Assembly: GCA_030679805.1 (NCBI GenBank) | Contig: JAUXST010000251.1 | Location: 1-17,876 of the forward strand | Length of the DNA: 17,876 nt | From: Reyranella sp. | Lineage (GTDB): Bacteria; Pseudomonadota; Alphaproteobacteria; Reyranellales; Reyranellaceae | Direction: 5' to 3' | Shown here: one piece after another, positions 5,915 to 13,828 of the stretch | Layout of the letters: each line of letters opens with the position of its first letter | Numbering within the stretch: position 1 is the first letter of the stretch | Notes under the pieces: model-generated | What the model saw: only the letters and a program-made list of their open reading frames with translations | The model's database searches: none | What the model was told of the DNA's origin: nothing | Program-made: the position numbers and the translations under genes

Positions 5915-7747
5915 CTATTCCGCCGCTGCCGCGGACGACTCTTTCTTGGCGCGCTTGCGGTCTTCCGCTTTCAGGAAGCGCTTGCGCAGACGGATCGACT
6001 TGGGCGTGATCTCGACCAGCTCGTCCTCTTCAATGTAGGCGATCGCCTGCTCGAGCGACATCTTGCGCGGCGGCGTGAGCTTCACGGCCTCGTCCTTGCC
6101 GGCGGCGCGGATGTTGGTGAGCTGCTTGCCCTTGAGTACGTTCACTTCGAGGTCGTTGCCGCGGCTGTGCTCGCCGATGATCATGCCCATGTACACCGGC
6201 ACGCCGGGATCGATGAACATCGGGCCCCGCTCCTCGAGGTTCCACATCGCGTACATCACCGCATTGCCCGGCGCATTGGCAATCAGTGCGCCGTTGCGCC
6301 GGCCGGCGATCGGGCCGCGATAGGGGCCGTATTCGTGGAAGATACGGTTCATCACGCCGGTGCCGCGGGTGTCGGTCAGGAACTCGCCGTGATAGCCGAT
6401 CAGGCCGCGCGAGGGCGCGTAGAACACCAGGCGGGTCTTGCCGGCGCCCGACGGGCGCATGTCCTGCAGCTCGCCCTTGCGCATGGAGATCTGCTCGACC
6501 ACGACGCCGGTATAGGCGTCATCGACGTCGATCACGACTTCCTCGATCGGCTCGAGACGCTGGCCGGTCTTGGGATCGGTCTGGAACAGCACGCGCGGGC
6601 GACCGACGGCGAGTTCGAAGCCCTCGCGGCGCATGGTCTCGATCAGCACGCCGAGCTGCAATTCGCCGCGGCCAGCGACCTCGTAGGAATCGGCATTCTC
6701 GGTGTCGGTGACGCGGATGGCGACGTTGCCCTCGCCCTCGCGCATCAGGCGCGCGCGGATCATGCGGGTCGTGACCTTGTCGCCCTCCGTGCCGGCCAAC
6801 GGCGAGTCGTTGACCGAGAAGGTCATGGCGAGTGTCGGCGGATCGACCGGCTGCGAGGCGATCGGCTCGCTGATCGTGAGGTCGCCGATGGTGTCGGCGA
6901 CGGTCGCGACCTTGAGGCCGGCGACGGCCACGATGTCGCCCGCTTCGGCAACGTCGAGCGACATGCGCTCGAGGCCGCGGAAGGCCAGCACACGGGTGAT
7001 GCGCGTCTGCTCGAGTTCCGTGCCGTCGCGCGACAGCGCCTTGATATTGGTGTTGGGCTTGATCGAACCCGACAGGATGCGGCCGGTCAGGATGCGGCCG
7101 AGGAAGGGATCGGCCTCGAGCGTCGTCACCAGCATGCGGAAGGCGGGATCGGGATCGACCTTGGGCGGCGGCACGTGCTTCAGCACTAGGTCGAACAGCG
7201 GCTCCATGTCCTTGTGCTCGGCCTCGAGCGAGGTCGCGGCCCAGCCCTGGCGGGCCGAGGCGAAGAGCGTCGGGAAATCGAGCTGCTCGTCGCTGGCTTC
7301 CAGCGCCGAGAACAGGTCGAACACCTCGTCGTGGACCTCATGGGCGCGCGCATCCGAGCGGTCGACCTTGTTGATCAGCACGATGGGGCGCAGGCCAAGG
7401 CGCAGTGCCTTGCCGAGCACGAACTTGGTCTGCGGCAGGGGGCCTTCGGCCGCGTCGACCAGCAGCACCACGCCGTCGACCATCGACAGGATACGCTCGA
7501 CCTCGCCGCCGAAATCGGCGTGGCCCGGCGTGTCGACGATATTGACACGCGTGCCCTTCCAGACGACCGAGGTCGCCTTGGCGAGGATGGTGATCCCGCG
7601 CTCACGCTCGAGGTCGTTGGAGTCCATGGCGCGCTCGGCGACTTGCTGGTTGTCGCGGAACGTGCCGCTCTGCTTCAGCAGGCAATCAACCAGTGTGGTC
7701 TTGCCATGGTCGACGTGCGCGATGATCGCGACGTTGCGGATATCCAT
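5915..7747 (-). CDS. typA: TypA/BipA ribosome-associated translational GTPase
   Basis: EF-G-like GTPase that binds the ribosome and is needed for growth in cold and stress and for 50S assembly in studied species. From the ATG at 7747 it has 610 residues, like E. coli TypA (607). GTPase motifs: G1 AHVDHGKT (10-17), G2 RGIT (50-53), G3 DTPGH (72-76), G4 NKVD (126-129). Beta-barrel domain II, the EF-G III-like domain, domain V (MRKGELQDMRPSG, GLIGYHGEFLTDTRGTG) and the TypA-specific C-terminal domain (NLEERGPMFIDPGVPVYMGMIIGEHSRGNDL) follow in order. An in-frame GTG six bases upstream (7753) is an alternative start; neither has a clear Shine-Dalgarno. A good promoter lies about 36 bases upstream and DUF6481 follows in the same operon. 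Confidence 0.97.
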   Translation of the reverse strand: MDIRNVAIIAHVDHGKTTLVDCLLKQSGTFRDNQQVAERAMDSNDLERERGITILAKATSVVWKGTRVNIVDTPGHADFGGEVERILSMVDGVVLLVDAAEGPLPQTKFVLGKALRLGLRPIVLINKVDRSDARAHEVHDEVFDLFSALEASDEQLDFPTLFASARQGWAATSLEAEHKDMEPLFDLVLKHVPPPKVDPDPAFRMLVTTLEADPFLGRILTGRILSGSIKPNTNIKALSRDGTELEQTRITRVLAFRGLERMSLDVAEAGDIVAVAGLKVATVADTIGDLTISEPIASQPVDPPTLAMTFSVNDSPLAGTEGDKVTTRMIRARLMREGEGNVAIRVTDTENADSYEVAGRGELQLGVLIETMRREGFELAVGRPRVLFQTDPKTGQRLEPIEEVVIDVDDAYTGVVVEQISMRKGELQDMRPSGAGKTRLVFYAPSRGLIGYHGEFLTDTRGTGVMNRIFHEYGPYRGPIAGRRNGALIANAPGNAVMYAMWNLEERGPMFIDPGVPVYMGMIIGEHSRGNDLEVNVLKGKQLTNIRAAGKDEAVKLTPPRKMSLEQAIAYIEEDELVEITPKSIRLRKRFLKAEDRKRAKKESSAAAAE

Positions 7748-7782
7748 AATCACTTGTGTCCGGAGGGAGGTGGCTGGCCGCG

Positions 7783-7811
7783 CTTATACGCATGCACCAT
7801 GGCCCCGGCAA
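7783..7811 (-). promoter_or_regulatory. Candidate typA promoter
   Basis: On the minus strand TTGCCG (7811-7806) and TATAAG (7788-7783) are separated by 17 bp. This is among the best sigma-70-like pairs in the window and gives a leader of about 28 bases before the typA ATG. Confidence 0.55.
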
Positions 7812-7817
7812 GGCAGG

Positions 7818-7846
7818 TTGAGGCGGTGTCTTGCCGCTGTCACAGT
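7818..7846 (+). promoter_or_regulatory. Candidate promoter of the ribbon-helix-helix gene
   Basis: TTGAGG (7818-7823) and CACAGT (7841-7846) are 17 bp apart and end 6 bases before the ATG at 7853. With no Shine-Dalgarno in that gap, a leaderless mRNA is implied. The -10 keeps only the A2, A4 and T6 consensus positions, so confidence is low. It sits back to back with the typA promoter. Confidence 0.3.
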
Positions 7847-7852
7847 GCCCGC

Positions 7853-8086
7853 ATGCATAAACGCTCGGTCACCATCGACGGTCACCGCACCAGCATTTCA
7901 CTGGAGGATGCGTTTTGGACTGAATTATCGGCGATTGCCCGGGCGCGCGGCCTCTCCGTCAATGCCCTGGTAGCCGAGATCGACCATGCCCGAGGCACCC
8001 CCTTAGGCACCGCCAAGGGCGCCAATCTCTCCAGCGCCCTCCGTCTCCATGTGCTCGACGAGCTGAAGAAAGCCCAGCGGAACTAA
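7853..8086 (+). CDS. Ribbon-helix-helix domain protein
   Basis: A 77-residue protein. HKRSVTIDGHRTSISLED supplies the N-terminal strand of a ribbon-helix-helix fold, followed by two helices (FWTELSAIARARG and VNALVAEID) and a tail NLSSALRLHVLDELKK. This is the RHH_4 type common in alphaproteobacteria and annotated as DNA-binding, though targets are generally unknown. The ATG at 7853 is chosen because family members start M-x-K-R-S-V-T-I; the frame is open far upstream, where it is antisense to typA. It diverges from typA, so it could regulate itself or typA. It ends 2 bases before the end of the convergent nitroreductase gene. Confidence 0.8.
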   Translation: MHKRSVTIDGHRTSISLEDAFWTELSAIARARGLSVNALVAEIDHARGTPLGTAKGANLSSALRLHVLDELKKAQRN

Positions 8087-8088
8087 TA

Positions 8089-8934
8089 TCAGTCGAGCTT
8101 GAAGCCCTTGGCGCGCACGAATGCGCCGAAATCGGCCCGCTCCGGAACCGAATATTGCCGCGCCTTGTCCTCGGACCAACCATAGGCCGGATCCTCGCCG
8201 AACTTCTCGACGAAGCGCTGGGTCTTGTAAGGCTGGGTCTCGTTGCGACGCCGGTCGTAGGCCGCGACCTTTTCCCTGAGGCCCGTCTCGTCGTAGCGGT
8301 CGCGGTGAATGGACACGTCGAGACCGAGCCGCGGGCTCATCACGCCTTCGAAGGACGGCCAGCCGATCCCCAGCCCGGCCACGGGAAACACGTGCTGCGG
8401 CAGGCCGAGCACCTCGGCCACCTCGGCCGCATGGTTGCGGATCTGGCTGATCGGGCAGGTCCCCAACCCGACGCGGTCGGCGGCGGCGATGAAGGTCGCG
8501 AGCACGATGCCGGCATCGACCGCGGCATTGAAGAACGGATCGAGATAGTCGTTCACGAAGGGCCGGCCGCGCCAGTCGAACAGCAGCCGGTGGCGGCGGT
8601 TGTTGCCGCAGAAGACCAGCAGTGCAGGTCCGGCCTTGGCCCAGGGATTCTCCGGGATCAGCGCCTCGAGCTTCTCGCGCTGGGCCTTGTCGGTGACGAT
8701 CACGATATCGGCCTGCTGCAGGTCGCTCTTGGATGGCGCCGACAGCGCCACGGCACAGAGCGTCTCGAGCAAGGCCGGGTCGATCGGCTTGTCGGAATAG
8801 CGCCGTACGACGCGGCGATTGGCCATGTCGGCCAGGACATCGACGCCGCCCATTCCATTGGGCAGGTGCGTCTCGGTGAGCGCAGGCGCGGTACCGAACC
8901 GCGCCTTGAGCGTCATCAGCAATCGATCGAGCAC
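8089..8934 (-). CDS. Nitroreductase family oxidoreductase
   Basis: FMN-dependent NAD(P)H oxidoreductase family; members reduce nitroaromatics, quinones or flavins. Start of the domain is RRVVRRYSDKPIDPALLETL (40-59), whose arginines and serine contact FMN phosphate, followed by ALSAPSKSDLQQADIVIV. The mid-region DAGIVLATFIAAADRVGLGTCPIS is the conserved helix plus second FMN segment, and PVAGLGIGWP is the usual late strand. At 281 residues it resembles the longer NfsA/FRP-like group, with a C-terminal extension rich in charged and aromatic residues. The start is GTG at 8934, supported by AAGGAG 6 bases before it. It begins 9 bases after the AsmA-family stop, so the two are co-transcribed. The true substrate is unknown. 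Confidence 0.88.
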   Translation of the reverse strand: MLDRLLMTLKARFGTAPALTETHLPNGMGGVDVLADMANRRVVRRYSDKPIDPALLETLCAVALSAPSKSDLQQADIVIVTDKAQREKLEALIPENPWAKAGPALLVFCGNNRRHRLLFDWRGRPFVNDYLDPFFNAAVDAGIVLATFIAAADRVGLGTCPISQIRNHAAEVAEVLGLPQHVFPVAGLGIGWPSFEGVMSPRLGLDVSIHRDRYDETGLREKVAAYDRRRNETQPYKTQRFVEKFGEDPAYGWSEDKARQYSVPERADFGAFVRAKGFKLD

Positions 8935-8943
8935 GATTTCTCC

Positions 8944-11900
8944 TTAGCGGCCAAACAGGCTGGGCAAGTTGGGAATGGGGATGCTCGGGACCAACGAGCG
9001 GCCCGGCACCGGGATCTGCTCGATCTGTTGCACGCCTGGCAGGGTGCTGAGCATGCCCGGCGGGTCCTTGGCGGTGCCGCGCACGACGTTGAACGACGGC
9101 TGCGACAGCGGCCCGCGCACCGTGGTGATCAGGTACGGCGCCGAGCCGTCCTCGGCGATCAGGAAGTTGATCGTCGTGTCGGTCGTCGAGTTGCCGAAGT
9201 TGGTGCGGGTCGAAATGTTGGCGGTCGCCCGGTTGCCCTGGACGACTAGGCCCCGATCGGTCAGCACGCCGCCCGCGATATCGACCCGGCCCGAGATCGG
9301 GCTGTCATGATTGACGAAGCGGTTCAGCACCAGGGAGATGGCGTTCAGGATATTGCCGACACCGACGCCACCCTTCTGGCCGACGGCTCCCAGGACGTTG
9401 CCCAGGGTCTGGTCGATCACGCCGCCGGCGGCGCCGGCTGCGGCGCCTCCCAGCATCTGCAGCGCCTTGTCGGCACCGGCGTATATGTGGCCGCCCAGTT
9501 GGGCGCCACCCGCCATCGAACTCCGGACCTGGTTGGCTGTGGCGCCGGCGCCGCGCACCGTGATGCCGGTGGCGTTCAGCCTGCCGTCGATCGTCACCTT
9601 CACGCTGCCGCCGAACTGGTTGGTGCCCGACGTGCTGCGCAGCATCTCGCTGAGGGAGATGCCGTTGGCATCGCCCTTGAAGTCGATCGACAGCGCCGGC
9701 TGACTGCCGTTGACCACGCCGGAAAACGCCAGAGATCCGCCATAGAGCGCACCCTTGAAGCGCGAGACCGTCAACACGCCGTCCTTGAGGGTGGCGGCGA
9801 GATCGGCGTTGCCGATGCGCAGCGGCGCGCTGATCAGGGTGCCCGCCACCAACTTGAACGAGCCATCGACGCTGCGTAGCGCTGCGGTGTCGATCGGCTG
9901 GGCGCCGGCGGCGGCCTGGCCGCGCGCCGGGGCGCGCGATGCGCCACCACCGCTGCCGCCGATCCTGTCGAGATCGAGCACGTTGGCGCGCAGATCGGCA
10001 GTGATGTTGGGTTTGCCCGTGAGTTTGGCGTCGACCGTGCCCTCGATCGCCTGGCCGTTCAGCACGACGCTGCCCTTGTAGGCGGCCGACTGCGGCGCCC
10101 CGCGGGAAATGCCCGGCAGCGACAGCACCCCGCTTGCCTTGATGCTCTGGCCCATGGCGGTAACCGCGACCTCGCGCAGCGTCAGCTGCTCGAGGCTGCC
10201 GGCTACGCCACCGCTGGCGCTCGCCGCGCCGAGACCGGCTGGCGCGGTGGCGCCGGCGAATTTCAGCAGCCGGCCGGCGTCGGGCGCCTCGAAGTTGAAG
10301 GCGATGTCGGGCCGCGGCTGGACGGTGTTGTAACCCGCGACCGTGCCGCGAACCGCCAGCCGGGCGCCCAGCAGGTTCGCCACCTTGACGTCGGTCAAGC
10401 GAAGCGTGCTGCCCTGCAGGGCGACATCGACGTCGATGCCGCCGATCGTCTCCTTCTTGTAGATCAGCCGGGCGACCCTGGCCTTCAGTCCGATCGACGG
10501 ACCGGCCACGGCCGGCGCGCCGGCAGGCGCCGTGGCCGAGGCCGTGGCGCCGGATGCCGGCTTCTGCTTCGCCGCCGGGGCGATGTAGGAATCGAGATCC
10601 ACCGTGTCGATCGCCACGTTGGTGACGATCGAGAGCGGCACGCCGAAGGTCACGGCGATGCCGCCGCTGCCCTTGAGGTCGTCGAGTTCGAAGACGGCGT
10701 CGCTCACGGCCACATTGCCGCCGGTCGAGGACATCTTGCCCTTCATGCTGAGGCGCGTGAGCTTAGGCGCGGGAACGTCCGACACATCGACGTCGAGCCA
10801 CGCCAGGGTCTCGCGCAGCTTGGGACCTAGCAGGCTGAAATCACCTGACACCGTCGGCCGGGACGGGTCGCCCGACATGGTCGACCGCGCCTGCAAGGTC
10901 ATGTCGCCCGGCAAGGTCGCGGTGAGCTTGGGGACGGCGACCGCGCCGCCGCGCGCCTCCAACTCCACCGCGACATCGCGGATGGGCTTCTTGTTGTAGA
11001 CGATCTCGGCAAAATCGATCGCTAGCTTGGCCGTCAGATTGGCGGGAATGCCGCTGGCGGCAGGCGCGGGCGCCGGCCGGGCCGCGGGCATGGCCGGAGG
11101 TGTCGCGGCGGCAGGGGCCGCTGGTGTCGCAGGCCGGGCGAGCGCCGCCAGCCACCGGTCGAGATCGAGCCGGGGCACCTTGAGCTTGCCGTCGAGGGCG
11201 AACGCGGGTTTCAAGGTCACCGACAGCGAGCCCGAGCCGCTGTCTTCGCCCAGCGCCATCTTGAAGTCCCTGGCGGCGACGGCGGTCTGGGAGAGGTCGA
11301 TGCCGCCGTCGAACATGAACTTGCCCGCGAGCAGCGGCGGCAGGGGCGGCTCGGGCTGGCCGGTGAGCTTGACCAGGGTGGCGATGAAGGTAGTGAGCTG
11401 TTCGGCCGTGATCGACGCCACGCCAGCCACTCGCGCGGCGGGACCGAGTTCGCTGAGCGTGCCCTTGAAGCCGAGCTTGCCGCCACCGGCCTGGAGCGTC
11501 ACGTCGGCGCTGTGCCCGGTCGCACCTTTGAGGCCGAGGGCAAGGTCGAGGTTGAGCGGGGCGCCGTTCACGGTGGCGCCGCCCGCCAGCGCGTACGGAC
11601 CGTCCAGCGAGCCGATCGAGGCCGAGAAATTGGCCTTCTCGGCGACCACGGAGAGGCCCGCCTTGGAATCGCTGAAGATCAGCGTGCCATTGTCGATCGT
11701 GAGGCGGCCGACCGACAGGGGCTTGGGTGAACTCGGCTTGGCCGCGGCGGGCTTGGCCGCGGCCACCGACGGCGTGAACTCCCAGTTCGGTTTGCCCTCG
11801 GCGTTGATCTCAAGAACGATCTTGGGTTCAACCAGCGTGACCTCGCTCACCTCGATCCTGCCCGTCAGCAGGGCGAGCAGCGAGGGTTTCACGGTGACCG

Positions 11901-12171
11901 ACTTCACTTCCACCATGTTCGGGTTCTTGGAGCCCGGCACGTTGAAGAATTTCACGCCGCTGATCGAGACCTCCGGCACCGGCAGCAGCGACAGCTTGAT
12001 GGGACCGTCGAGCACCAGGTCTCGGCCCGTCGCCTTCTTCACCTCGGCGGCGATCATGGGCTTGTAGGAATTGACGTCGATGAACAGGGGCGCCGCGAGC
12101 AGCGCCACGATCAGCAGACCGATGATACCACCGCCGCCGATCAAAACCTTCTTGCGCGTGGATGGGGTCAT
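8944..12171 (-). CDS. AsmA family protein (inner-membrane anchored, periplasmic)
   Basis: A 1075-residue AsmA-like protein. Family members are bridge-like lipid-handling proteins of the envelope (AsmA, TamB, YhdP relatives). The N-terminus has a basic start and one membrane helix (about residues 7-30, VLIGGGGIIGLLIVALLAAPL), then the AsmA hallmark IDVNSYKPMIAAEVKKATGRDLVLDGPIKLSLLPVPEVSI as successive short motifs. The rest is repetitive beta-strand sequence with two Ala/Pro-rich linkers, at about 346-375 and about 540-565, that divide it into blocks. The C-terminal part (from about 800) has the AsmA_2-like pattern GSLAFSGVVNGSQPALSIDFKG and the late GDA/ISGRVDIAGGVL strands. The start at 12171 has CAGGAG 6 bases upstream, better than the longer frame to 12204. 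The nitroreductase follows after 9 bases. Confidence 0.9.
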   Translation of the reverse strand: MTPSTRKKVLIGGGGIIGLLIVALLAAPLFIDVNSYKPMIAAEVKKATGRDLVLDGPIKLSLLPVPEVSISGVKFFNVPGSKNPNMVEVKSVTVKPSLLALLTGRIEVSEVTLVEPKIVLEINAEGKPNWEFTPSVAAAKPAAAKPSSPKPLSVGRLTIDNGTLIFSDSKAGLSVVAEKANFSASIGSLDGPYALAGGATVNGAPLNLDLALGLKGATGHSADVTLQAGGGKLGFKGTLSELGPAARVAGVASITAEQLTTFIATLVKLTGQPEPPLPPLLAGKFMFDGGIDLSQTAVAARDFKMALGEDSGSGSLSVTLKPAFALDGKLKVPRLDLDRWLAALARPATPAAPAAATPPAMPAARPAPAPAASGIPANLTAKLAIDFAEIVYNKKPIRDVAVELEARGGAVAVPKLTATLPGDMTLQARSTMSGDPSRPTVSGDFSLLGPKLRETLAWLDVDVSDVPAPKLTRLSMKGKMSSTGGNVAVSDAVFELDDLKGSGGIAVTFGVPLSIVTNVAIDTVDLDSYIAPAAKQKPASGATASATAPAGAPAVAGPSIGLKARVARLIYKKETIGGIDVDVALQGSTLRLTDVKVANLLGARLAVRGTVAGYNTVQPRPDIAFNFEAPDAGRLLKFAGATAPAGLGAASASGGVAGSLEQLTLREVAVTAMGQSIKASGVLSLPGISRGAPQSAAYKGSVVLNGQAIEGTVDAKLTGKPNITADLRANVLDLDRIGGSGGGASRAPARGQAAAGAQPIDTAALRSVDGSFKLVAGTLISAPLRIGNADLAATLKDGVLTVSRFKGALYGGSLAFSGVVNGSQPALSIDFKGDANGISLSEMLRSTSGTNQFGGSVKVTIDGRLNATGITVRGAGATANQVRSSMAGGAQLGGHIYAGADKALQMLGGAAAGAAGGVIDQTLGNVLGAVGQKGGVGVGNILNAISLVLNRFVNHDSPISGRVDIAGGVLTDRGLVVQGNRATANISTRTNFGNSTTDTTINFLIAEDGSAPYLITTVRGPLSQPSFNVVRGTAKDPPGMLSTLPGVQQIEQIPVPGRSLVPSIPIPNLPSLFGR

Positions 12172-12239
12172 GGAACGCTCCTGTCGTCCGGCTCTACGAA
12201 ACACTAGCGCATCGCCCGACAGCGCGGCATAGAGAAAAA

Positions 12240-12425
12240 ATGGCGGAGATCGTCAACCTGGGACGCGCGCGCAAGGCCAAGGCGCGGCGCGAGCGAGAGA
12301 GCGAAGCGGACGCCAACCGCCGGCGCTTCGGCCGTACCAAGGCGGAAAAGATGGCCGACCGGGACGCCAAGACGCGCGCCAGCCAATCCCTCGAGGGCAA
12401 GCGGCTCGAGCCGGAGAAGGACTGA
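12240..12425 (+). CDS. DUF4169 family protein
   Basis: A 61-residue, strongly basic and acidic mixed-charge protein: MAEIVNLGRARKAKARRERE, then ANRRRFGRTKAEKM and a tail ending KRLEPEKD. The motif IVNLRRxRK...ANR..FGRTKAEK defines DUF4169, small proteins of unknown function widespread in alphaproteobacteria. The ATG at 12240 gives the family start; the longer frame to 12162 runs into the AsmA gene's upstream region. Upstream is A-rich (AGAGAAAAA) with only weak Shine-Dalgarno character. In many genomes this family sits with other small proteins; here it diverges from the AsmA gene and converges with the HxlR gene. Confidence 0.85.
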   Translation: MAEIVNLGRARKAKARRERESEADANRRRFGRTKAEKMADRDAKTRASQSLEGKRLEPEKD

Positions 12426-12452
12426 GCCGGCCTGTTGCCTGGCGCCAACTAC

Positions 12453-12959
12453 TCAGCGCGAGGGACGGTTGAGCGCCAATCGCTCGAAGAAGGCGCGCGT
12501 TCGTTGGTCGGCGCCCGGTCCGGCCACGGCGCGCACGTTGGTGAGTTCGAGCCGCCGGCCGCTCTCGGCGTCGATCAGCACCGGATCGAGCGGACGGCCG
12601 TCGCTGCGGTCGACCAGATCCATCGGCTTGCCGCTGCGGGCCGCCGCGCCGTGGCGGTCGCCCCACTGCTTGAGGCCGACGATGACGGTGAACAGCGCCG
12701 CGCCCTTTTCAGTCAGCCGATACTCGTGGCGCAGCGGCCGCTGGCGATAGGCGGTCTTGCGGAAGACACCCGCCTCGACGAGTTTCTTCAGGCGCGCCGT
12801 CAATACGTTGCGCGCAATGCCGAGATTCTCCTGGAATTCGTCGAAGCGCCGCACGCCATAGAAGGCGTCGCGCACGATCAGCAGCGTCCACGACTCGCCC
12901 ACGACATCGAGGGCCGAGGCGATCGAACAATTCATCTGCTCGTAGGACGTGCGCCGCAT
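12453..12959 (-). CDS. HxlR family transcriptional regulator
   Basis: Winged-helix DNA-binding protein of the HxlR (MarR-related) family, 168 residues from the ATG at 12959. The signature is complete: MNCSIASALDVVGESWTLLIVRDAFYGVRRFDEF in consecutive short motifs, with the conserved cysteine at position 11, followed by the recognition helix region GIARNVLTARLKKLVEAGVF and the wing YRLTEKG. The C-terminal 70 residues (DRSDGRPLDPVLIDAESGRRLEL) form the longer tail seen in many alpha members. A -10 box lies just 8 bases before the ATG and no Shine-Dalgarno is seen, so translation is probably leaderless. It diverges from the unrecognised gene at 13031, the usual layout for a regulator and its target. 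Confidence 0.92.
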   Translation of the reverse strand: MRRTSYEQMNCSIASALDVVGESWTLLIVRDAFYGVRRFDEFQENLGIARNVLTARLKKLVEAGVFRKTAYRQRPLRHEYRLTEKGAALFTVIVGLKQWGDRHGAAARSGKPMDLVDRSDGRPLDPVLIDAESGRRLELTNVRAVAGPGADQRTRAFFERLALNRPSR

Positions 12960-12967
12960 GATGGCAA

Positions 12968-12995
12968 AGTATAGACCGCGACGGGCGTTGCGCAA
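12968..12995 (-). promoter_or_regulatory. HxlR gene promoter with palindrome over the -35
   Basis: On the minus strand TTGCGC (12995-12990) and TATACT (12973-12968) are 16 bp apart, and the ATG follows 8 bases later, so the transcript likely begins at the start codon. The -35 is part of TTGCGCAA (12988-12995), a perfect 8-bp palindrome that is a candidate operator for autoregulation and for the divergent gene. Operator status is inference. Confidence 0.5.
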
Positions 12996-13030
12996 TCTTG
13001 CTCGGGCGGAGGTCAGGTCTTAACGTTCGC

Positions 13031-13828
13031 ATGGATTTTTTGGCAAATTCGACGGAACAAATGGCCGACAGCGCGATCGAGTTCTGCTCCGACGAAGATC
13101 TCGGCTACCGTCGCAGCCGGACGAGATTTGCAGGCGGCAAGGGGCTGGCGTTGGATGAGTCGTATCGGCTGGCACATTTGCCGCTGGTGGCGCCTCGGCA
13201 CCCCGGCGTCACTCCTTCACGCCTGGGAACGTTCTATGCGATGGGCCGGCATCCACGCGTGCATTCGCTGGTGATCCCGATCCCGGACGAGCTTCTGCAT
13301 CAGTCCTCCGCGTATCGTGAGCTGGATTTCGAACTCCGCTCGGCGCCCTTTGCCGGCAAGATCGCGTGGAACTTGTTGCCCCGGCGCCGGGCGAAGCTGC
13401 ACGCCACCCTCTGCGGATCGCTGGCGACCGGCGACGACGTGCCTTTCTTCGATGCCTGGCAGCGCCACGCCCTGGCGGACATCGGCCCCTTCTCCGTCGA
13501 GTTGCGGGGCCTGTTTTCCGGCAACGTCAATGTCGGCCGGCTCTACCTCCGCATCTATCCGGAGAAACGCCAGGGCGAGAGCGTTCTGAAGAAGATCCAG
13601 CGCGCGCTGGGGCGGCGCGTGACCGACCTCTATGTCGTGGGCCTCTGGAACCTGACGAACGATCTCGATCCGTCGGAAGCGGCCTCATTGAAGGACATTA
13701 TCGAACGATGGTGGGATCGCCCTCTCCTGACATTCGAGGCTGATCGTCTCTGGCTTCTCGCCGCGTCTGACGATCTCGTTCTCGAGTCCGAGGTTACGGA
13801 GGTCATTTCTCTCGCGGCGCGAACCTGA
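13031..13828 (+). CDS. Unrecognised protein with 2H-phosphoesterase-like features
   Basis: A 265-residue soluble protein that I do not recognise with certainty. Residues 124-126 give H-A-T in KLHATLCGSL, resembling the H-x-T motif of 2H phosphoesterases (LigT, 2'-5' RNA ligase-like, cyclic phosphodiesterase fold). The following strand-helix pattern (GPFSVELRGLFSGNVNVGRLYLRIYP) and the ending LLTFEADRLWLLAASDDLVLES also fit that fold. Where a second H-x-T is expected the sequence reads LYVVGLWNL (200-208), so the second catalytic histidine appears lost. The N-terminal 70 residues are basic and unlike known domains. No good Shine-Dalgarno precedes ATG 13031 (GGAGG is 18 bases away); later starts such as 13061 are possible. 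It diverges from hxlR and overlaps the nhaA 3' end by 26 bases. Confidence 0.65.
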   Translation: MDFLANSTEQMADSAIEFCSDEDLGYRRSRTRFAGGKGLALDESYRLAHLPLVAPRHPGVTPSRLGTFYAMGRHPRVHSLVIPIPDELLHQSSAYRELDFELRSAPFAGKIAWNLLPRRRAKLHATLCGSLATGDDVPFFDAWQRHALADIGPFSVELRGLFSGNVNVGRLYLRIYPEKRQGESVLKKIQRALGRRVTDLYVVGLWNLTNDLDPSEAASLKDIIERWWDRPLLTFEADRLWLLAASDDLVLESEVTEVISLAART

